Shown: positions 23,891 through 36,097 of the stretch, in pieces
Position numbering within the stretch: the first letter of the stretch is position 1
How the letters are laid out: every line of letters starts with the position of its first letter
Origin: Cordilura impudica
Taxonomy: Eukaryota; Arthropoda; Insecta; Diptera; Scathophagidae
DNA: 64,000 nt
Assembly (NCBI GenBank): GCA_963682025.1
Contig: OY821517.1
Coordinates: 18,254,048-18,318,047, forward strand
Direction of reading: 5' to 3'
Program-made: the position numbers and the translations under genes
The notes under the pieces: generated by a model
Database searches by the model: none
What the model was told of the DNA's origin: nothing
The model's input: the letters and a program-made list of their open reading frames with translations, nothing else

Positions 23891-24060
23891 TAATTCGGGA
23901 AAATTCGCTATGGTGAATGCCAAATTTCTTTGAAATACAATTCACCTTTATTGAAATCATTATTATTTCTTTTAAGTGCTCAATTCTAGCACTATACAGC
24001 GCATACATTACACAAACGTACATTACATTACATTACACAAACGTACTGTGTATGGCCGGC

Positions 24061-24423
24061 ATTAGTAAAACAAGTCCATGTTTGTTAGAATCGGTTAAAA
24101 ATTGTTAAATTAATTTTTTCTTTCTTTATTAAATGAAGTTCCACTTTTTCGCCAAATCATCTTTTTTTCTTTAATGGCGAAAATGCAAAACTCTTGTTAT
24201 ACCCTCCACACCATTCATTACGTTTATTGTAATTATTATTTATTAATAGATTTGTATAATTATGATATAAAAGTTAAATATAATTATTAAATTAGTTACA
24301 ATCTATAATTGGCGTAGCGATATTGCTGTAAGCCAGATTGGCATTTTAATTAAAAAATATATATATATATATTTAAATATTCATTTACAATATAAGGCTG
24401 ACGTCAGAGTGCGCGCTTCAAGC
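24061..24423. other. AT-rich spacer, no gene seen
   Basis: Contains a short ACATT-rich tandem stretch ending near 24045 and a (TA)n run at 24357-24372. Nothing coding recognised. Confidence 0.45.
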
Positions 24424-24565
24424 TATAATATGATAGAAGCTAGAGACCACTGCTTGTGTGTTCTTATGTGTGTTTGCTCAAAAGATGTCAGAGTGAGAGC
24501 AAAGATGGAAGGTGGTAAACTACAAAGCAGATTGTGTAATGGTTTCTAGCTTCTATCATATTATA
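24424..24565. repeat. inverted repeat, 21-bp perfect arms
   Basis: TATAATATGATAGAAGCTAGA at 24424-24444 is exactly inverted at 24545-24565, and the match continues inward with one mismatch through ACCA. The ~100-bp spacer is not AT-only (CTTGTGTGTTCTTATGTG). This could be a small foldback element. Confidence 0.6.
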
Positions 24566-24766
24566 TATCATATTATGAGATTTTTGTACTTTATACATGT
24601 TTCTAGATATTTATACAGCGAGTCGAAATTTGTGTCATTTAATATATTCAGACAAATGCCGATGAAGTGGAATGTATTTTCAGATTTGTGCATGTTACAA
24701 ATTGAGCATATACTATTTGTATTATTTTGGAAACATTGTGCGTTAAGAGTCAGTAAGCCACCTTTA

Positions 24767-25055
24767 AGGCCGAGTTAGCCACACGTTGTTAAAATGTAAC
24801 CGTACCGTAAATGTAACGTTGGCATTTCGTGCAATTATAGAACATAAAAAACGAACCAGCATGTTGCTGTGTTAAATTAACCAACTTTTATCAGCTGTTC
24901 CCAAATGTCACGTACAAACGTAGAAAAATTCTGCTTTTACAGGTTCTGCCGTTTCGTTTACGTGGCTAATTGCTTTTATAACTTTACACATAACAATTAC
25001 GAACAGCTGATTCGTTAAGTTAGGGACGTTGAGTTACGTATGGCTAACTCGGCCC
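24767..25055. mobile_element. 289-bp MITE, TTA target duplication
   Basis: TTA at 24764-24766 and 25056-25058 flanks inverted ends AGGCCGAGTTAGCCACACG and GGGCCGAGTTAGCCATACG. The interior holds two CAGCTG-containing motifs and no coding frame. TTA duplication is consistent with PIF/Harbinger. Confidence 0.75.
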
Positions 25056-25107
25056 TTAGCCCTTATAATTAAACTGGTAGCTCGAGAGGAAAATTCAGCA
25101 GTAAGTT

Positions 25108-26020
25108 TTAGGAAAGAGGAAAGAGGGAATAGGATTTGTAGATATTTGACTTAAATTTTATTAGATTGGAACTGTGAGGAAAGACTTGTGCGGGGAGTTT
25201 ATTCCACCTATGGCTAGTTCGACTGATAAACGAATTCTCTTTGTAATGCGTTGTGCGGTCAACTGGACAGTAGACTACAAACGGATGTGATCTACTAGAG
25301 AAGCGGGTAGAGCGAACTGAAACTCGGGCACTTGGAATGAGTTCGCTAATCTCAGAAGAACATTTCCTATGGTGGTATCTATTGAACAGTGTTACACAGC
25401 CCACATTTCGACGAAGTTCCAATGAGTCAACAGAGTTGGATACCCTATTGTTATTAATGAGCATCAAATTTGACCACTCTTTTGCCCGGTATTCATTCAC
25501 CTCTATAACTTTTTCAGCTAATATTTGTGGAATTCTATGGGGACTTAGAGGTAAAACTTTGTTTATATGAGTGAATTTTAAGAGTTGAAATAAACAATGA
25601 ATTGTGACCAGTTTGTAAGTATAACATGCAGTTAGGTGTAGTGGTTGCTAGGATAATTTTTTTTTTTTTTATGAAAAACAAAATAATTTCTCCACATCAT
25701 CATGTCTTTTATATCTCCAAACTTGAGCAGCATAGAATATTATCGATTGAGAACTAGCTTCAAAAATTTTTAATTTTTTTTTTTTAGATATTTATTTAAA
25801 TATTTGGACCAGGTGGCATTAATTGCTATTTTGGAGGTAGAAAGCTTATTTTGTAGATATATAAATGATAGGTTATATATTATATCGACTCCAAGATACG
25901 TATAGCTGTTAACAATTTAGATTTTTTTTTAATAATCCCATAAGTCAGATGAAATTCTTGGATCTTTCCGAAATATGATTACTTTCGATTTCGCCAAATT
26001 AACTGTTAGGCTCCATTCAT
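25108..26020 (-). pseudogene. LINE reverse transcriptase, 3' part only
   Basis: The minus strand encodes LTVNLAKSKVIIF (about 25980), the thumb region after the YADD palm of non-LTR reverse transcriptases. Decayed sequence follows, then a 130-codon end piece (25108-25500) with SLELRRNVGCVTLFNRYHH, HPFVVYCPVDRT and SFISRTSHRWNKLP. These blocks recur at the C-terminus of jockey-superfamily (jockey/CR1-like) proteins. The catalytic palm itself is absent, replaced on the right by dispersed repeat C. The element is 5' truncated or overwritten. Confidence 0.75.
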
Positions 26021-26505
26021 TCCATTTGTAACTCATGCAAAAATGAATTTGCGACCCCATAAAATATATAAATTCTTGATCCTTAATACAACTCGATTCT
26101 ATATAGCGATGTCCGCCCGTCCGTCTGTCTGTTGAAATCCCGTTCATTCACAAAATAAAATATTTTCCTGAGTAAACTTAGGATAATATTGTTTCTCATT
26201 ATTTCGAGCAGATTGGTATTTAAAATAGGGTAAATCGCGCATCATTATGCCAAGATATAGCGTAAAATATGCAGACACCTAAAAATGCTAAAAATTCTGT
26301 GTGTTGTAATAATTTAGTATTAAGTTTATCAAATTATATAAATTGTTTACTTTTTCAAATATTTTGTTTACATTTGTTATAAATATTGCAATAAGTCCAG
26401 ATATTAATGTAAACGTAAACGTAAAACGTATTAAAGTAAACGGAAAACGTAGGTGGAGAGTATCTCAGATTCGGCATAGCTCAATTTAAAACTGTTATTT
26501 GTTTA
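26015..26505 (+). repeat. dispersed repeat C, partial copy
   Basis: Contains CGATTCTATATAGCGATGTC, a short CCGTCTGTC run, and the 3' end GGTGGAGAGTATCTCAGATT with a decayed hairpin (ATTCGGCATAGCTCAATTT). An internal block TAAACGTAAACGTAAAACG is shared with the 42.2-kb copy. Confidence 0.65.
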
Positions 26506-26562
26506 CATACACATTTGCAAAGTCCATTTGTGAATGCTACACGACCATGGTAGTTAGATTTT

Positions 26563-28156
26563 TTTTTAATATTTTGCGAACGATATCTTTTCCGAAGGAT
26601 TCTTTGTTTTTGGAAATAACGAATTTTATGATGATTTTCCCTGTAATAATTTAAACATTCCCAAATTTAACTTTCAGTGTGTAACACTAACAGAGGTAGT
26701 TGAAAGTTTCAATGCTATTAAATCGAACGCAGTGGGCCTTGATAATATACACCCCAGATTTATAAAAATGATTTTACCATGGATTGTCCGTTTCATAATG
26801 TACTTGTTTAACTCCATAATCACTACTAGCATCTTTCCAATGGAGTGGAAACATGCCAAAATTATACCAATACCAAAAACGGGTAACGAATAACGCCCGA
26901 TTGCAATTCTTCCATATCTCTCAAAAGTTTTCGAGCACCTTTTACACAGACAAATCTTTAGGTATTTAAACGACAACAACTTACTTACAGAGCGTCAATC
27001 TGGTTTCAGGCCACAACTTAGCTGTATAACAGCTTTATCTGATGTAGCTGAGGAGTTAAGAAGTAACATGGATGATGGAAAAATATCTTTTTTGGTTTTA
27101 TTGGATCACTCAAAGGCATTTGACACGGTGCACCACTCAATTTTATGCCTCAAACTGAAGAGGTTTTTTAACGTTTATACATTAGCAGTTAGACTCATGT
27201 TTTCATATCTCACAAACAGATCCCAATCTGTTGCTAATGGTAGCACCATCTCAAACTCACTGCAAGTTATAAGAGGGGTACCACAGGGTTCAATCCTTGG
27301 ACCACTACTTTATTCGATATATGCCAATGATTAAACAAATTAAATTCTCTAAGGTTCAGATGAACGCTGACGACATTCAGCTATATTTAAGTAATACCAA
27401 GGATTCAATTATTTCCAAAACTCAAGAACTAAATTATGATCTCAAACGTATTCTAAATTGGGCAACGGCAAATGGTCTACGACTTAATCCAAATAAATCT
27501 AAGTGTGTTATAATAAAGAAGAAAGTGATGCATTTGGAGAATTAAATTAATGTCTTCCTTGGGGGCTCTAAAATTGACATCGTGGACTCTGTACGAAATC
27601 TCGGAGTTGTGTTTAATGGAATTCTGACTTGGTCAGATCATATTAATCAATCCTGTGGCAAAATTTATAGTATGATTAGAAGTTTATGGTTAACACAGCA
27701 CTTTACTCCACTGAAAATAAGATTGCTACTTGCTAAAACATATCTTTTACCAACATTACTATATGCATCTGAGGTTTTCACAGGTTGCAACTCTAGGGAT
27801 AACAGAAAACTTATTGTAACTTTCGCTATATCTTTGGATTAAGAAAACTTGATCATGTATCCCAATACTCGTGTCATGTCTTACACATGTCATTTGACAA
27901 CTATATTAAATTCAAGAACATTATATTCATACATAAAATTATTATAACAAAGGCTCCAAAATATCTTTTTGAACGATTAAAGTTCGCAAGATCTTCCAGA
28001 GAGAATCGAATAATTCAATTTAAATACCGGGACCATGCCTCTGAATGTCAATTTTTTATTCTAACTATTCGTCTCTGGAGTCAGCTTCCTAATGTCATGC
28101 AAAATACAAGCAACGCAATAGGGTTTAGAAAATTACTATACCAATACTTTAATTGA
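26563..28156 (+). pseudogene. LINE reverse transcriptase, decayed
   Basis: The frame from about 26563 runs through NAIKSNAVGLDNIHPRFIK (fingers), an in-frame TAA at about 26891 (GNE*RPIAILPYLSK), SGFRPQLSC, and FLVLLDHSKAFDTVHH with the first catalytic Asp. It goes on through RGVPQGSILGPLLYSIYAND, then a stop and a shifted frame with NADDIQLYLS. The family has YADD here, so the Tyr is changed. Downstream are LKRILNWATANGLRLNPNKS, VRNLGVVFNGILTWSDHI and a C-terminal FARSSRENRIIQF region. At least three breaks make it non-functional. Domain order fits jockey/CR1-like LINEs; the exact clade is not certain. Confidence 0.85.
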
Positions 28157-28340
28157 TTTTATTTGATTTTTTTTTAATGTTTTTTAATTTTAATTTATAA
28201 TATTTTAAATTTAGATTAAGAGTTACTGATATTAAATATATAGTGAATAACTTATCTGATTCCATTACTGTAATTTATAAGATACTGTGTCTTGTTGTAA
28301 TGGAAAATCGCATTTAATAAATAAATGCAAAATACAAATA
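26563..28340 (+). mobile_element. jockey-superfamily LINE, 5'-truncated, with 3' end
   Basis: The plus-strand reverse transcriptase remnant continues to the coding end at about 28156, followed by a ~160-bp AT-rich 3' UTR ending in TTTAATAAATAAATGCAAAA, i.e. AATAAA repeats near the tail. The endonuclease domain is absent. The left neighbour is dispersed repeat C. Confidence 0.75.
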
Positions 28341-28374
28341 CAATTAAATTAGGGAAGCAGTAATTCTGGAATTC

Positions 28375-28600
28375 TGTTTTACTCATGCCAAAATAGTTCG
28401 TTTTTCACGCTCAGTTAGTTCGGAGTGTCGTCCAGAATGAGGTTTTAATACAATTGAATTAGTAGATTTGTAGTTTTGAATGACGTACTGCACTGAGAAG
28501 TGGCTTCTGCCTATGATCCGAGCTATGTTACGAAAAGATTTACGCTCATTTAGGATAACGATACCACCGACGTCTTTGTCTTACCAAAAGAAATATAATT
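28375..28600 (-). pseudogene. Tc1-like transposase, N-terminal relic
   Basis: On the minus strand the sequence encodes LNERKSFRNIARIIGRSHFS followed by VQYVIQNYKST and SGRHSELTEREKRTI. This is the bipartite helix-turn-helix of Tc1 transposases with its GRP-like hinge. Nothing downstream survives: the LINE end sits at 28340. A Tc1 terminus at 29604-29636 is oriented as the 5' end and may belong to the same element, separated by a palindrome and a Helitron-like MITE. Confidence 0.65.
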
Positions 28601-28797
28601 AAGTGAAATCAACTTTATACAAACAAGTTTGTCTTCTACTAAAATAAAATCGCAATTCGTGGGATTCCCCTAGTTGAAAATGTACGTATATTTTTTCTGG
28701 CCATTATAATTGCCATACTCAGTTTTTGCGTTATAAAAAAAATTGAAGTAGACTTTCTTTTGTGACCATTAAATGTAGAATTATTTTTGTAAAAATA

Positions 28798-28938
28798 AGT
28801 TTCCTTACGGGCTAATGATGGTCAAATTTGGTGTAAATAAAAAGATCAATTTATTTTCATAAATAAATTTATTTTCATAAGTTAAATTGATCTTTTTATT
28901 TACACCAAATTCGAACATCATTAGCCCGTAAGGAAACT
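28798..28938. repeat. long palindrome, 56-bp arms, 29-nt loop
   Basis: Arm 28798-28853 (starting AGTTTCCTTACGGGCTAATG) is inverted at 28883-28938 with only two mismatches. The loop contains a doubled ATTTTCATAA motif. RNA from either strand would form a long near-perfect hairpin. No target duplication or coding role is seen. Confidence 0.9.
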
Positions 28939-29038
28939 CCATTTTAAGTAGTAATGTTTCATAAATTTTTTGAAAAACAAGTAAAATTCTCAATGTGCCA
29001 ATGTTAAAAATTTCGAAATTAAATTTTTTTTATTTAAA

Positions 29039-29565
29039 TTTATAATATTAACAGGCAAGGCGATTTCTTGTGAACGATTTTACGCTTTTAGTTATCAACC
29101 GATTTTGATTAAAAATATACCATTTGAAAGGTATCTCGTTTTAGCTGTCCACCATATCTACAGATTTCCACCATCTGGAACATTTTTTTTTGGAGTAAAA
29201 TTCATTTAAAAGTGCTACTAACACTAAAATAAATATTTAAGCTTTATTAAATTTTGAATGAAAAAACAAAGTAGAAAAATTTTTATATAGAAAATTAAAA
29301 CATAACAATTATCACAATGTTCAATAAATCGCTGATGAAAGCTGAAATGCCAGAAACCGGTCCGATTAAGAATATAGTGCAGTTATGAATTTTTGAAATA
29401 TATGCGCTCTTCTTCTTTACCACGCACCATTTAAACAAAATTAAAATTTGCATATTAATTACAGTAGTAATTGTAATATGTCTGAAAAATGACTATAAAT
29501 CTAACAAACAAAAAACAAAATTTCGTAGAACTTGCACTCGAATTTCGAGTGCTGGGCTATGCTAG
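29039..29565 (+). mobile_element. Helitron-like MITE, copy 6 (diverged, longer)
   Basis: Starts TATAATATTAACAGGCAAGG with the CGATTTCTTGTGA motif and ends CTCGAATTTCGAG, GTGCTGGGCTATGCTAG. The middle is ~150 bp longer than in other copies and more diverged, suggesting an older subfamily. Confidence 0.7.
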
Positions 29566-29603
29566 TTTTTATTAATGTTTACATTTTGCTTCTTTAAGTG
29601 TAC

Positions 29604-29636
29604 GGATACTTTTTCTAGCAAGTGTATGTATTTCAA
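29604..29636. repeat. Tc1-type terminal repeat
   Basis: Reverse complement reads TACACTTGCTAGAAAAAGTA then TCCGTACACTTAAAG, nearly the same as the isolated terminus at 20836. Probably the 5' end of the Tc1 relic at 28375-28600. Confidence 0.55.
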
Positions 29637-29957
29637 TATTTAAGAAGTTATTGTGCATTTATTAAAGGCAGAACTTTAATTCACTAATGAATTAAGAAAA
29701 AATTACAGAACTATTCCTCTGTTAACATGTTTAATTAATTATTTTTTTCCAGAAATGTAAACATGTAAAAAAAAATATGTATTTACCACCAACCCAAGAG
29801 TTAAACGTAGGTGTCAAGAATGTAGGCTAACAAAATAAATGTGTAAAAAAATTTTATCTTTACATAACTATCTCTTCACATTCATTAATATGAACAATAT
29901 TGTTTTAACACGCATACGCGTACATTGTTAAATTGTAAATAAAGAAATACTCGTACC
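29637..29957. other. AT-rich spacer, no gene seen
   Basis: No similarity to a known family was recognised. Confidence 0.45.
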
Positions 29958-30028
29958 AAGAAGAAGAAGAAGAAGAAGAAGAATAAGAAGAAGAAGAAGA
30001 ATAAGAAGAAGAAGAAGAAGAAGAAGAA
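29958..30028. repeat. GAA/TTC microsatellite
   Basis: About 70 bp of (AGA)n interrupted by two ATA triplets. A poly-Leu frame on the opposite strand is an artefact of the repeat. Confidence 0.95.
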
Positions 30029-30779
30029 AGCTTAAAAACAACATATTTAAAACAAAGAAAATCATTAAAATACATTTTGTTTTTTTTTTACCACAATCAA
30101 GTGATGTGGGGAGTATCATTTTGTTGGTTTCAATGTAATCTTCATTTAAGCTTATCGTTGTTTCTTCTTCTTTAAATGATAAGTATCTTTGGGAGTGAGG
30201 GATTACAAAGAACCCAACACAAGCTTTTTACTTATTATTTACGTTTAATATTAGAATATAAGTTCCTAATGTTTATATGTTTAAAAAATAAACAACAACA
30301 ATAACACAACTCCATGATCAATTTATATTTTCAACATACAAATTTGGGTCAAATTTATTATCATTTCATATACATATGTACAGAAATAATAGAAAAGAAA
30401 ATAACGAAACCACTCACTTAAAAACCAATAATTTATATTTTACATTAACAAATGTTTTAAGATAAACAAATAGTGTGAGGGTTAAAGTGATTAATTAATT
30501 ACAGGTACGTTTTACACAAGGGACTCATTATACATTATAAACATACAGTGTTGCTTATGAGAAAATTATAAATTGTTTATTTTTTTTTAATACTGAATTT
30601 AATTTTAATTAATTTTGCCAAATGTTCTATGTTATGGATATAAAAATTTGATTTGTTTAAAGGACACATCAACTTAAACTTATCGAATAAGTTGGAAAGC
30701 TCTTTAAAAACATAAATAATTTGGTAAAAAAACTTTCATATGACATCATATTAAAACAATGTATACGAGTTTTTATTTG
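30029..30779. other. AT-rich DNA, no gene seen
   Basis: Nothing coding or element-like recognised. The last bases are the target site of the hAT element. Confidence 0.45.
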
Positions 30780-30974
30780 ATCTAGGCCAGGGGTCAGCAA
30801 CCTTTTGAGTCGGAAGAGTCAAAAATTAAAATTTACAAAATTTTAAAGTTTTTAAAGACCCACAACATTTTTTTTTTGCCAGTAATTATTAGTATTCGCA
30901 TAAATAAAGTTTTATGATAAAAAAAAACTAATCTATTTATTCATAAGAAAAAATATCAATTTATTCATATACTA

Positions 30975-32272
30975 GATGTAACCCGGTGTGCTTCGCTCAC
31001 GCAAAGTTTCAAGGCTCTCACTATTACAGTAATTCAGATATATGACATTTAATATTATGTTTGTATGGCGGTGCCACGCGCAGTTGTCTGATCCCGCTAA
31101 TTTTTTGTCGACTACTCACGTTAAAAATTGATGACCTTAGACAAATTGGCAAAGCTCTCTCTATCATAATACTTAATATATTGATAACTAATGTACTTGT
31201 CAAAAGACTCGCTATAGTAGTACTTCACATTTTTTGTGTAGGAGGTGCCACGCCCACTAATCCCATCCCGCCCAATTTTTATTGGACTACTCACATTAAT
31301 ATCTGATGGACTGTTGCAAAATATCGAGTCTTTCCCTTTTATAGTACACTCGTTATATAATAGTAGATATTTACTTTGCATGGGCCGTGCTACGCCCACT
31401 ACTCCGATTACGCCCATTTTCTGTTCGGCTAATCACACAAATAACATATGGGCTCACGCAAAGCCTCAAAGCTCTCTCTTTTACAGTACTCCAGATATAT
31501 GCCATTAAATAGTTAATTTGCATGTGGAGTGCCACGCCCATTGTGTGATCCCGCCAATTTTTTGTCCGACTGCTCACACTAATATCTGGTGGGCTCGTGC
31601 AAAGTGTCAAAGCTTTCCCTTTGTTAGTACACCAATTATATGATATCATATATTTACTTTGTATGGGCGGTGCCACACCCAATTCTCCGATCACGCCCAT
31701 TTTTTGTCTAACTAATCACATGAATAACTTATGGGCACACGCAAAGCCCCAAGCCTCTCATTGTTACAATACTCTAGATACATATATGGCATTTTATATT
31801 TACTTTGTATGGCAGGTGCCACGCTTATTGGTCCGATACTGCCCATTTTTTGTCCGACTACTCTCATTAATAATATGTGACATCAGACAAATTTGAAAAG
31901 CTCTCTCTATCACAGTACTCGAGATATATAATATTGAATTATTGCTTTGTATTGGAGGTACCACGCCCACTTATCCGATCCCGCCCATTTCCGGCGTAGC
32001 TTCTAATATTAACAATAGGTGACCTCACAGAAATTTTCAAAGCTCTCCCTATCATAGCAGTATATATGATATTAAAAGTTCACATTGTGTGGGAGGTTCC
32101 ACGCCCACTAAAAATATTTAAAAAAATATAGCCTATAGCACTTCCCATATCCGTAGTAATACTCTATGAAAATTTCAGGAAGATCAAATGGGTAGTTACG
32201 AAGATTACGCCCTACAAACAAACAAACAAATAAACACACATTACCTCTTTATTATATTGGTATAGATAAGTA
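30975..32272 (+). repeat. ~141-bp tandem array inside a dispersed repeat
   Basis: Begins ACTAGATGTAACCCGGTGTG and ends TTACCTCTTTATTATATTGG, a 3' end widespread among invertebrate dispersed elements. The centre has about seven diverged units, each with GTGCCACGCCCACT, TCCGATCCCGCCCATT, TTTTGTCCGACTACTCAC and AAAGCTCTCYCTAT. Starts of the CCACGCCC block lie at about 31070, 31248, 31385, 31531, 31671, 31818, 31960 and 32098, so the period is 138-145 bp after a longer first unit. Short open frames on both strands are by-products. Confidence 0.85.
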
Positions 32273-32420
32273 GCAAACAAATTCAATGGGGGCATTGGCT
32301 TTGCATGCTTGTAGAAAGTTTGGATAAATTTGGCTCATAACTTGTTGTTTTAAGTTTCAAACACGACTCTAAATTTTCATTTGTCAGTTGGCTTCTTACT
32401 TTACTCTTAATTATATTCAT

Positions 32421-33535
<1,115 letters not shown>

Positions 33536-33655
33536 TATCTTTTTTTTTTTATAAAATAAATAAAATTTGCGTATGGAACTAAAGAGCCGCATCTTCACAT
33601 CCAAAGAGCCGCATGTGACTGGCGAGCAGCAGGTTGCCGACCCCCTGGTCTAGGC

Positions 33656-34261
33656 CAACTATATTTTTTCAAGCCAATTGGGTTCTTTATTTAGAATTTG
33701 TGTAATTTAACAATATTTTTAGAGTTTAGGAAACAGGATTCGACAGAAAGCTGTGGATCATTTTAATAATTTGTGTTGGGAAATTTATAATTCATAATTT
33801 TAAAAACTTATCCTTTGTGCCATACCGAGTCAAAGGCAGACTTAATATTTAGCAAATCCATACCAGTACATTTTCCATTATTAAAATTTGAAGTTGTTAA
33901 GTCCCGGAAAAAGCGATTTATGAAAAACGTTGTTGGCAACATAATTGGTTTTCTCCTGAAAATATTTCTCTGGTATTTAGGTGTCATTTCAAAAATAAAA
34001 CCATTTTAAAATAGTTTGTAAATGTACTGAAAAAAGTCCGTCCAAAACTGAAATGAAATTGTTACACATGATTAAAAAATCTTTAATTTAAATGACATTT
34101 AAATTAGTAGAGAATAATTAAATTACAAATAAGAAATTTTCCACTTTCTGGCAAACTGAAGTCTCTTCTTTAGTTGAAATTTTTTCAACAGAGGTAATTT
34201 TCTTCTTGCTAAAAAAAATTAACTGCAATCAACCGTTTTCTTGTTGTCGATGTAGCAACTT
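33656..34261. other. AT-rich DNA, no gene seen
   Basis: A 64-codon frame (33815-34009) has no recognisable domain. No element termini seen. Confidence 0.45.
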
Positions 34262-34284
34262 GTATATATACATATATATATATA

Positions 34285-35173
34285 TTATGTCCTGTGGTTC
34301 CTAAAAGGAGCAAAGGGCCACAACGAATTCTCTCCAATCGGTCCTTCACTCCAGCTTAAGTCGCTTTTAGTAATTTCAGCTTCAAGTTGCCGTCTCCAGG
34401 TGTGCGACGGTCGCCCAACTCTTCGTGTGTTTCCATGCGGGTTCCAATCTATAGCAGCCTTTGCCGCGTCGCCATGTGGTCTGCGGAGCGTATGACCAAT
34501 CCAGCGCCATTTGCGATTTAGAATCTCAATGTGGATTGGGCGTTGGTATGTTTGCTCCCATAATTCGATATTGGGAATCATGTTAGGCCAAAAGATTTTT
34601 AAGATTCTTCGCAGACAGCGGTTGATGAATACCTGTACCTGTATCGTGCGATGTCGTGTTCCATGATTCGCAGGCATAGAGGAGAACTGATTTCACGCAG
34701 GAATAAAATATGCTGATCTTAGTTCTTTTCGAGATAGCAGTAGACTTACATACAGGTCGTAAGATACCAAATGACTGGTTACCCTTTGATATTCGGAAGG
34801 ATATATCATCACTGCAGCCGCCTGTTTTTGTTAGTACGCTACCCAGATAACAGAATATGTTAACTTCTTCCAGCTCAACATTCTGTATTCGAAATTTTGT
34901 GTTGTTAAGAGTGTTGCAGCGCATAACCTTACTATTCTTTATGTTTATTTTTAAACCGGCTTTTGAAGCTTCGTTCTCAAGGGATTTGAGTTTAGCTGAC
35001 GCGTGTCGATAACTGTGCGATAAGAGGCATATATCATCAGCATATTCCAGGCTCTCCAGATGTTGGTTGATTCCCCATCTTGTACCTCTATTTTCTGCTG
35101 TAGCATTACGTACAATGATGTTAAGTACGATGTTAAATAGAAGAGGAGATAGTACATCCTTGTCGAACACCAT
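34285..35173 (-). pseudogene. RTE-like reverse transcriptase, palm/thumb and C-terminus
   Basis: The first part (34583-35173) begins at LSPLLFNIVLN, has the intact catalytic motif in LESLEYADDICLLSHSYRHA, then KAGLKINIKNSKVMR, FCYLGSVLTKTGGCSDDI and SVLLYACESW. The continuation (34285-34677) in another frame has FINRCLRRILKIFWPNMIP, LNRKWRWIGHTLRR, GRPSHTWRRQLEAE and ends NHRT-stop. These blocks match LINE proteins of the kind related to 'craniofacial development protein 2-like' database entries. The clade call RTE is likely but not proved. Confidence 0.85.
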
Positions 35174-35248
35174 TTAACACATTAAAACTGTTGCTCAGTG
35201 CGTTGTCGTGGAGAACTCGGCATTTCGCATTCTCATAGAAGGATCGGG

Positions 35249-36097
35249 TTAGCCTAATAATTTTTGTGGCACACATTTGCAGGCAAGCGCGTTCCATATT
35301 GCATGGTGGCTCAGGGTGTCGAACGCCTTTTCGAAATCTATAAATATCATGTAGAGGGGAGATTGCCATTCCGCTGACTGCTCGATGATTATACGAAGAC
35401 TATTGATGTGGTCGACGCAAGATTTGTGTGGGCGGAAGCCAGCCTGTTCTTGTCTGAGATCTGGGAGTACAGCATCAGCTATCCTTTTGTTTATAATGTG
35501 CGCAATTACCTTGTTGACTGCGCTAAGGACCGAGATGCCTCGCCAGTTATTGCATTCGGTAAGGTCGCCTTTTTTAGGGGTATTGACTATGATACCTTCC
35601 TTTAGATGTGAGTCGAGATCACAAGTGTGCCAAAAGTTCTCGATATGAGGTAGAAGTAATTGCGCTGTGGTTCGAAAGTCAGCTTTTAACATCTCTGGGA
35701 CAATGTAATCTACTCCAGGGGCTTTATTAGTCTTCAAAGCATTGACAGCATTAATTATTTCCGTAATTTCGGGGCATTCCATGGAAATGTCTTGTCTCAC
35801 TCTGTGAGTAGTGCAGTAGCATACTCTTGCGGGATTTATTGTTGGATTGGATAGCATGCTAGAGTAATGCTGTCTCCATACTTCCAGTTGCTCACCTTTG
35901 GAAGTGCATAACACACCGTCGTTGTTCTTCAATGGTTTGGAGTTCAAAAAGTTTTTACCTGTAAGCTTCTTTGTGATAGCGAATAGATCTCTGGACCTAT
36001 GTTCTTCAGATGCTTTTTGCGCATCACTAGCAAGTTTTACATGCCATCTTCTCTTGTCATTCCTGGCGCTCCGCTTCACTAACTTATCGTGATGCAT
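35249..36097 (-). pseudogene. RTE-like reverse transcriptase, N-terminal half
   Basis: A 282-codon uninterrupted frame with NALKTNKAPGVDYIVPEMLK (fingers), CNNWRGISVLSAVNKV, EQAGFRPHKSCVDHI and MIFIDFEKAFDTLSHHAIW with the first catalytic Asp. It ends by frameshift after LACKCVPQKLLG; the adjacent frame 35133-35369 carries the continuation LNGVRQGC. The long open stretch suggests a fairly recent insertion. Confidence 0.85.

Larger units (their letters stand above)
21384..24023 (-). pseudogene. Tc1-family transposase in three separated pieces
   Basis: N-terminal piece (about 23893-24023): LKEIIMISIKVNCISKKFG then HHSEFSRI, a helix-turn-helix of the paired-like DNA-binding type, cut by the mariner. 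Middle piece (22027-22482): WKSVLFSDESRFNL with the first catalytic Asp, VKHGGGNVMVW, and the QQDNDHKHTA block with the second Asp. C-terminal piece (21384-21627): WFVENNINVLMWP, ENLWEIVDRK with the catalytic Glu of the family, and a PRRC..VL..KGYAIKY end. The SPDLNPI stretch normally before ENLW is partly deleted. The gene also has stops between 22482 and 22588. It is dead but was near-complete before the insertions. Confidence 0.85.
21145..24060 (-). mobile_element. Tc1-like transposon carrying two nested insertions
   Basis: The 3' terminus is TA then CAGTATCGGGCAATACTAAAG at about 21143. Transposase pieces run on the minus strand from 24023 down to 21384. A TTA-flanked MITE (21628-22030) and a DD41D mariner (22590-23890, TA-flanked) interrupt the gene. 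Removing both leaves an element of roughly 1.2 kb plus flank. The far terminus near 24050 is not certain. Confidence 0.75.

Noticed and set aside
29928..30119. Poly-Leu frame
   Set aside because: Translation of the GAA/TTC microsatellite.
30975..32272. CRISPR-like array
   Set aside because: Units are ~141 bp, diverged throughout, without short identical repeats and unique spacers, in a eukaryotic context.
35249..36097. 282-codon frame as a host gene
   Set aside because: It contains LINE reverse transcriptase motifs (FIDFEKAFD, EQAGFRPHKS) and lies in register with endonuclease and YADD pieces of the same element.
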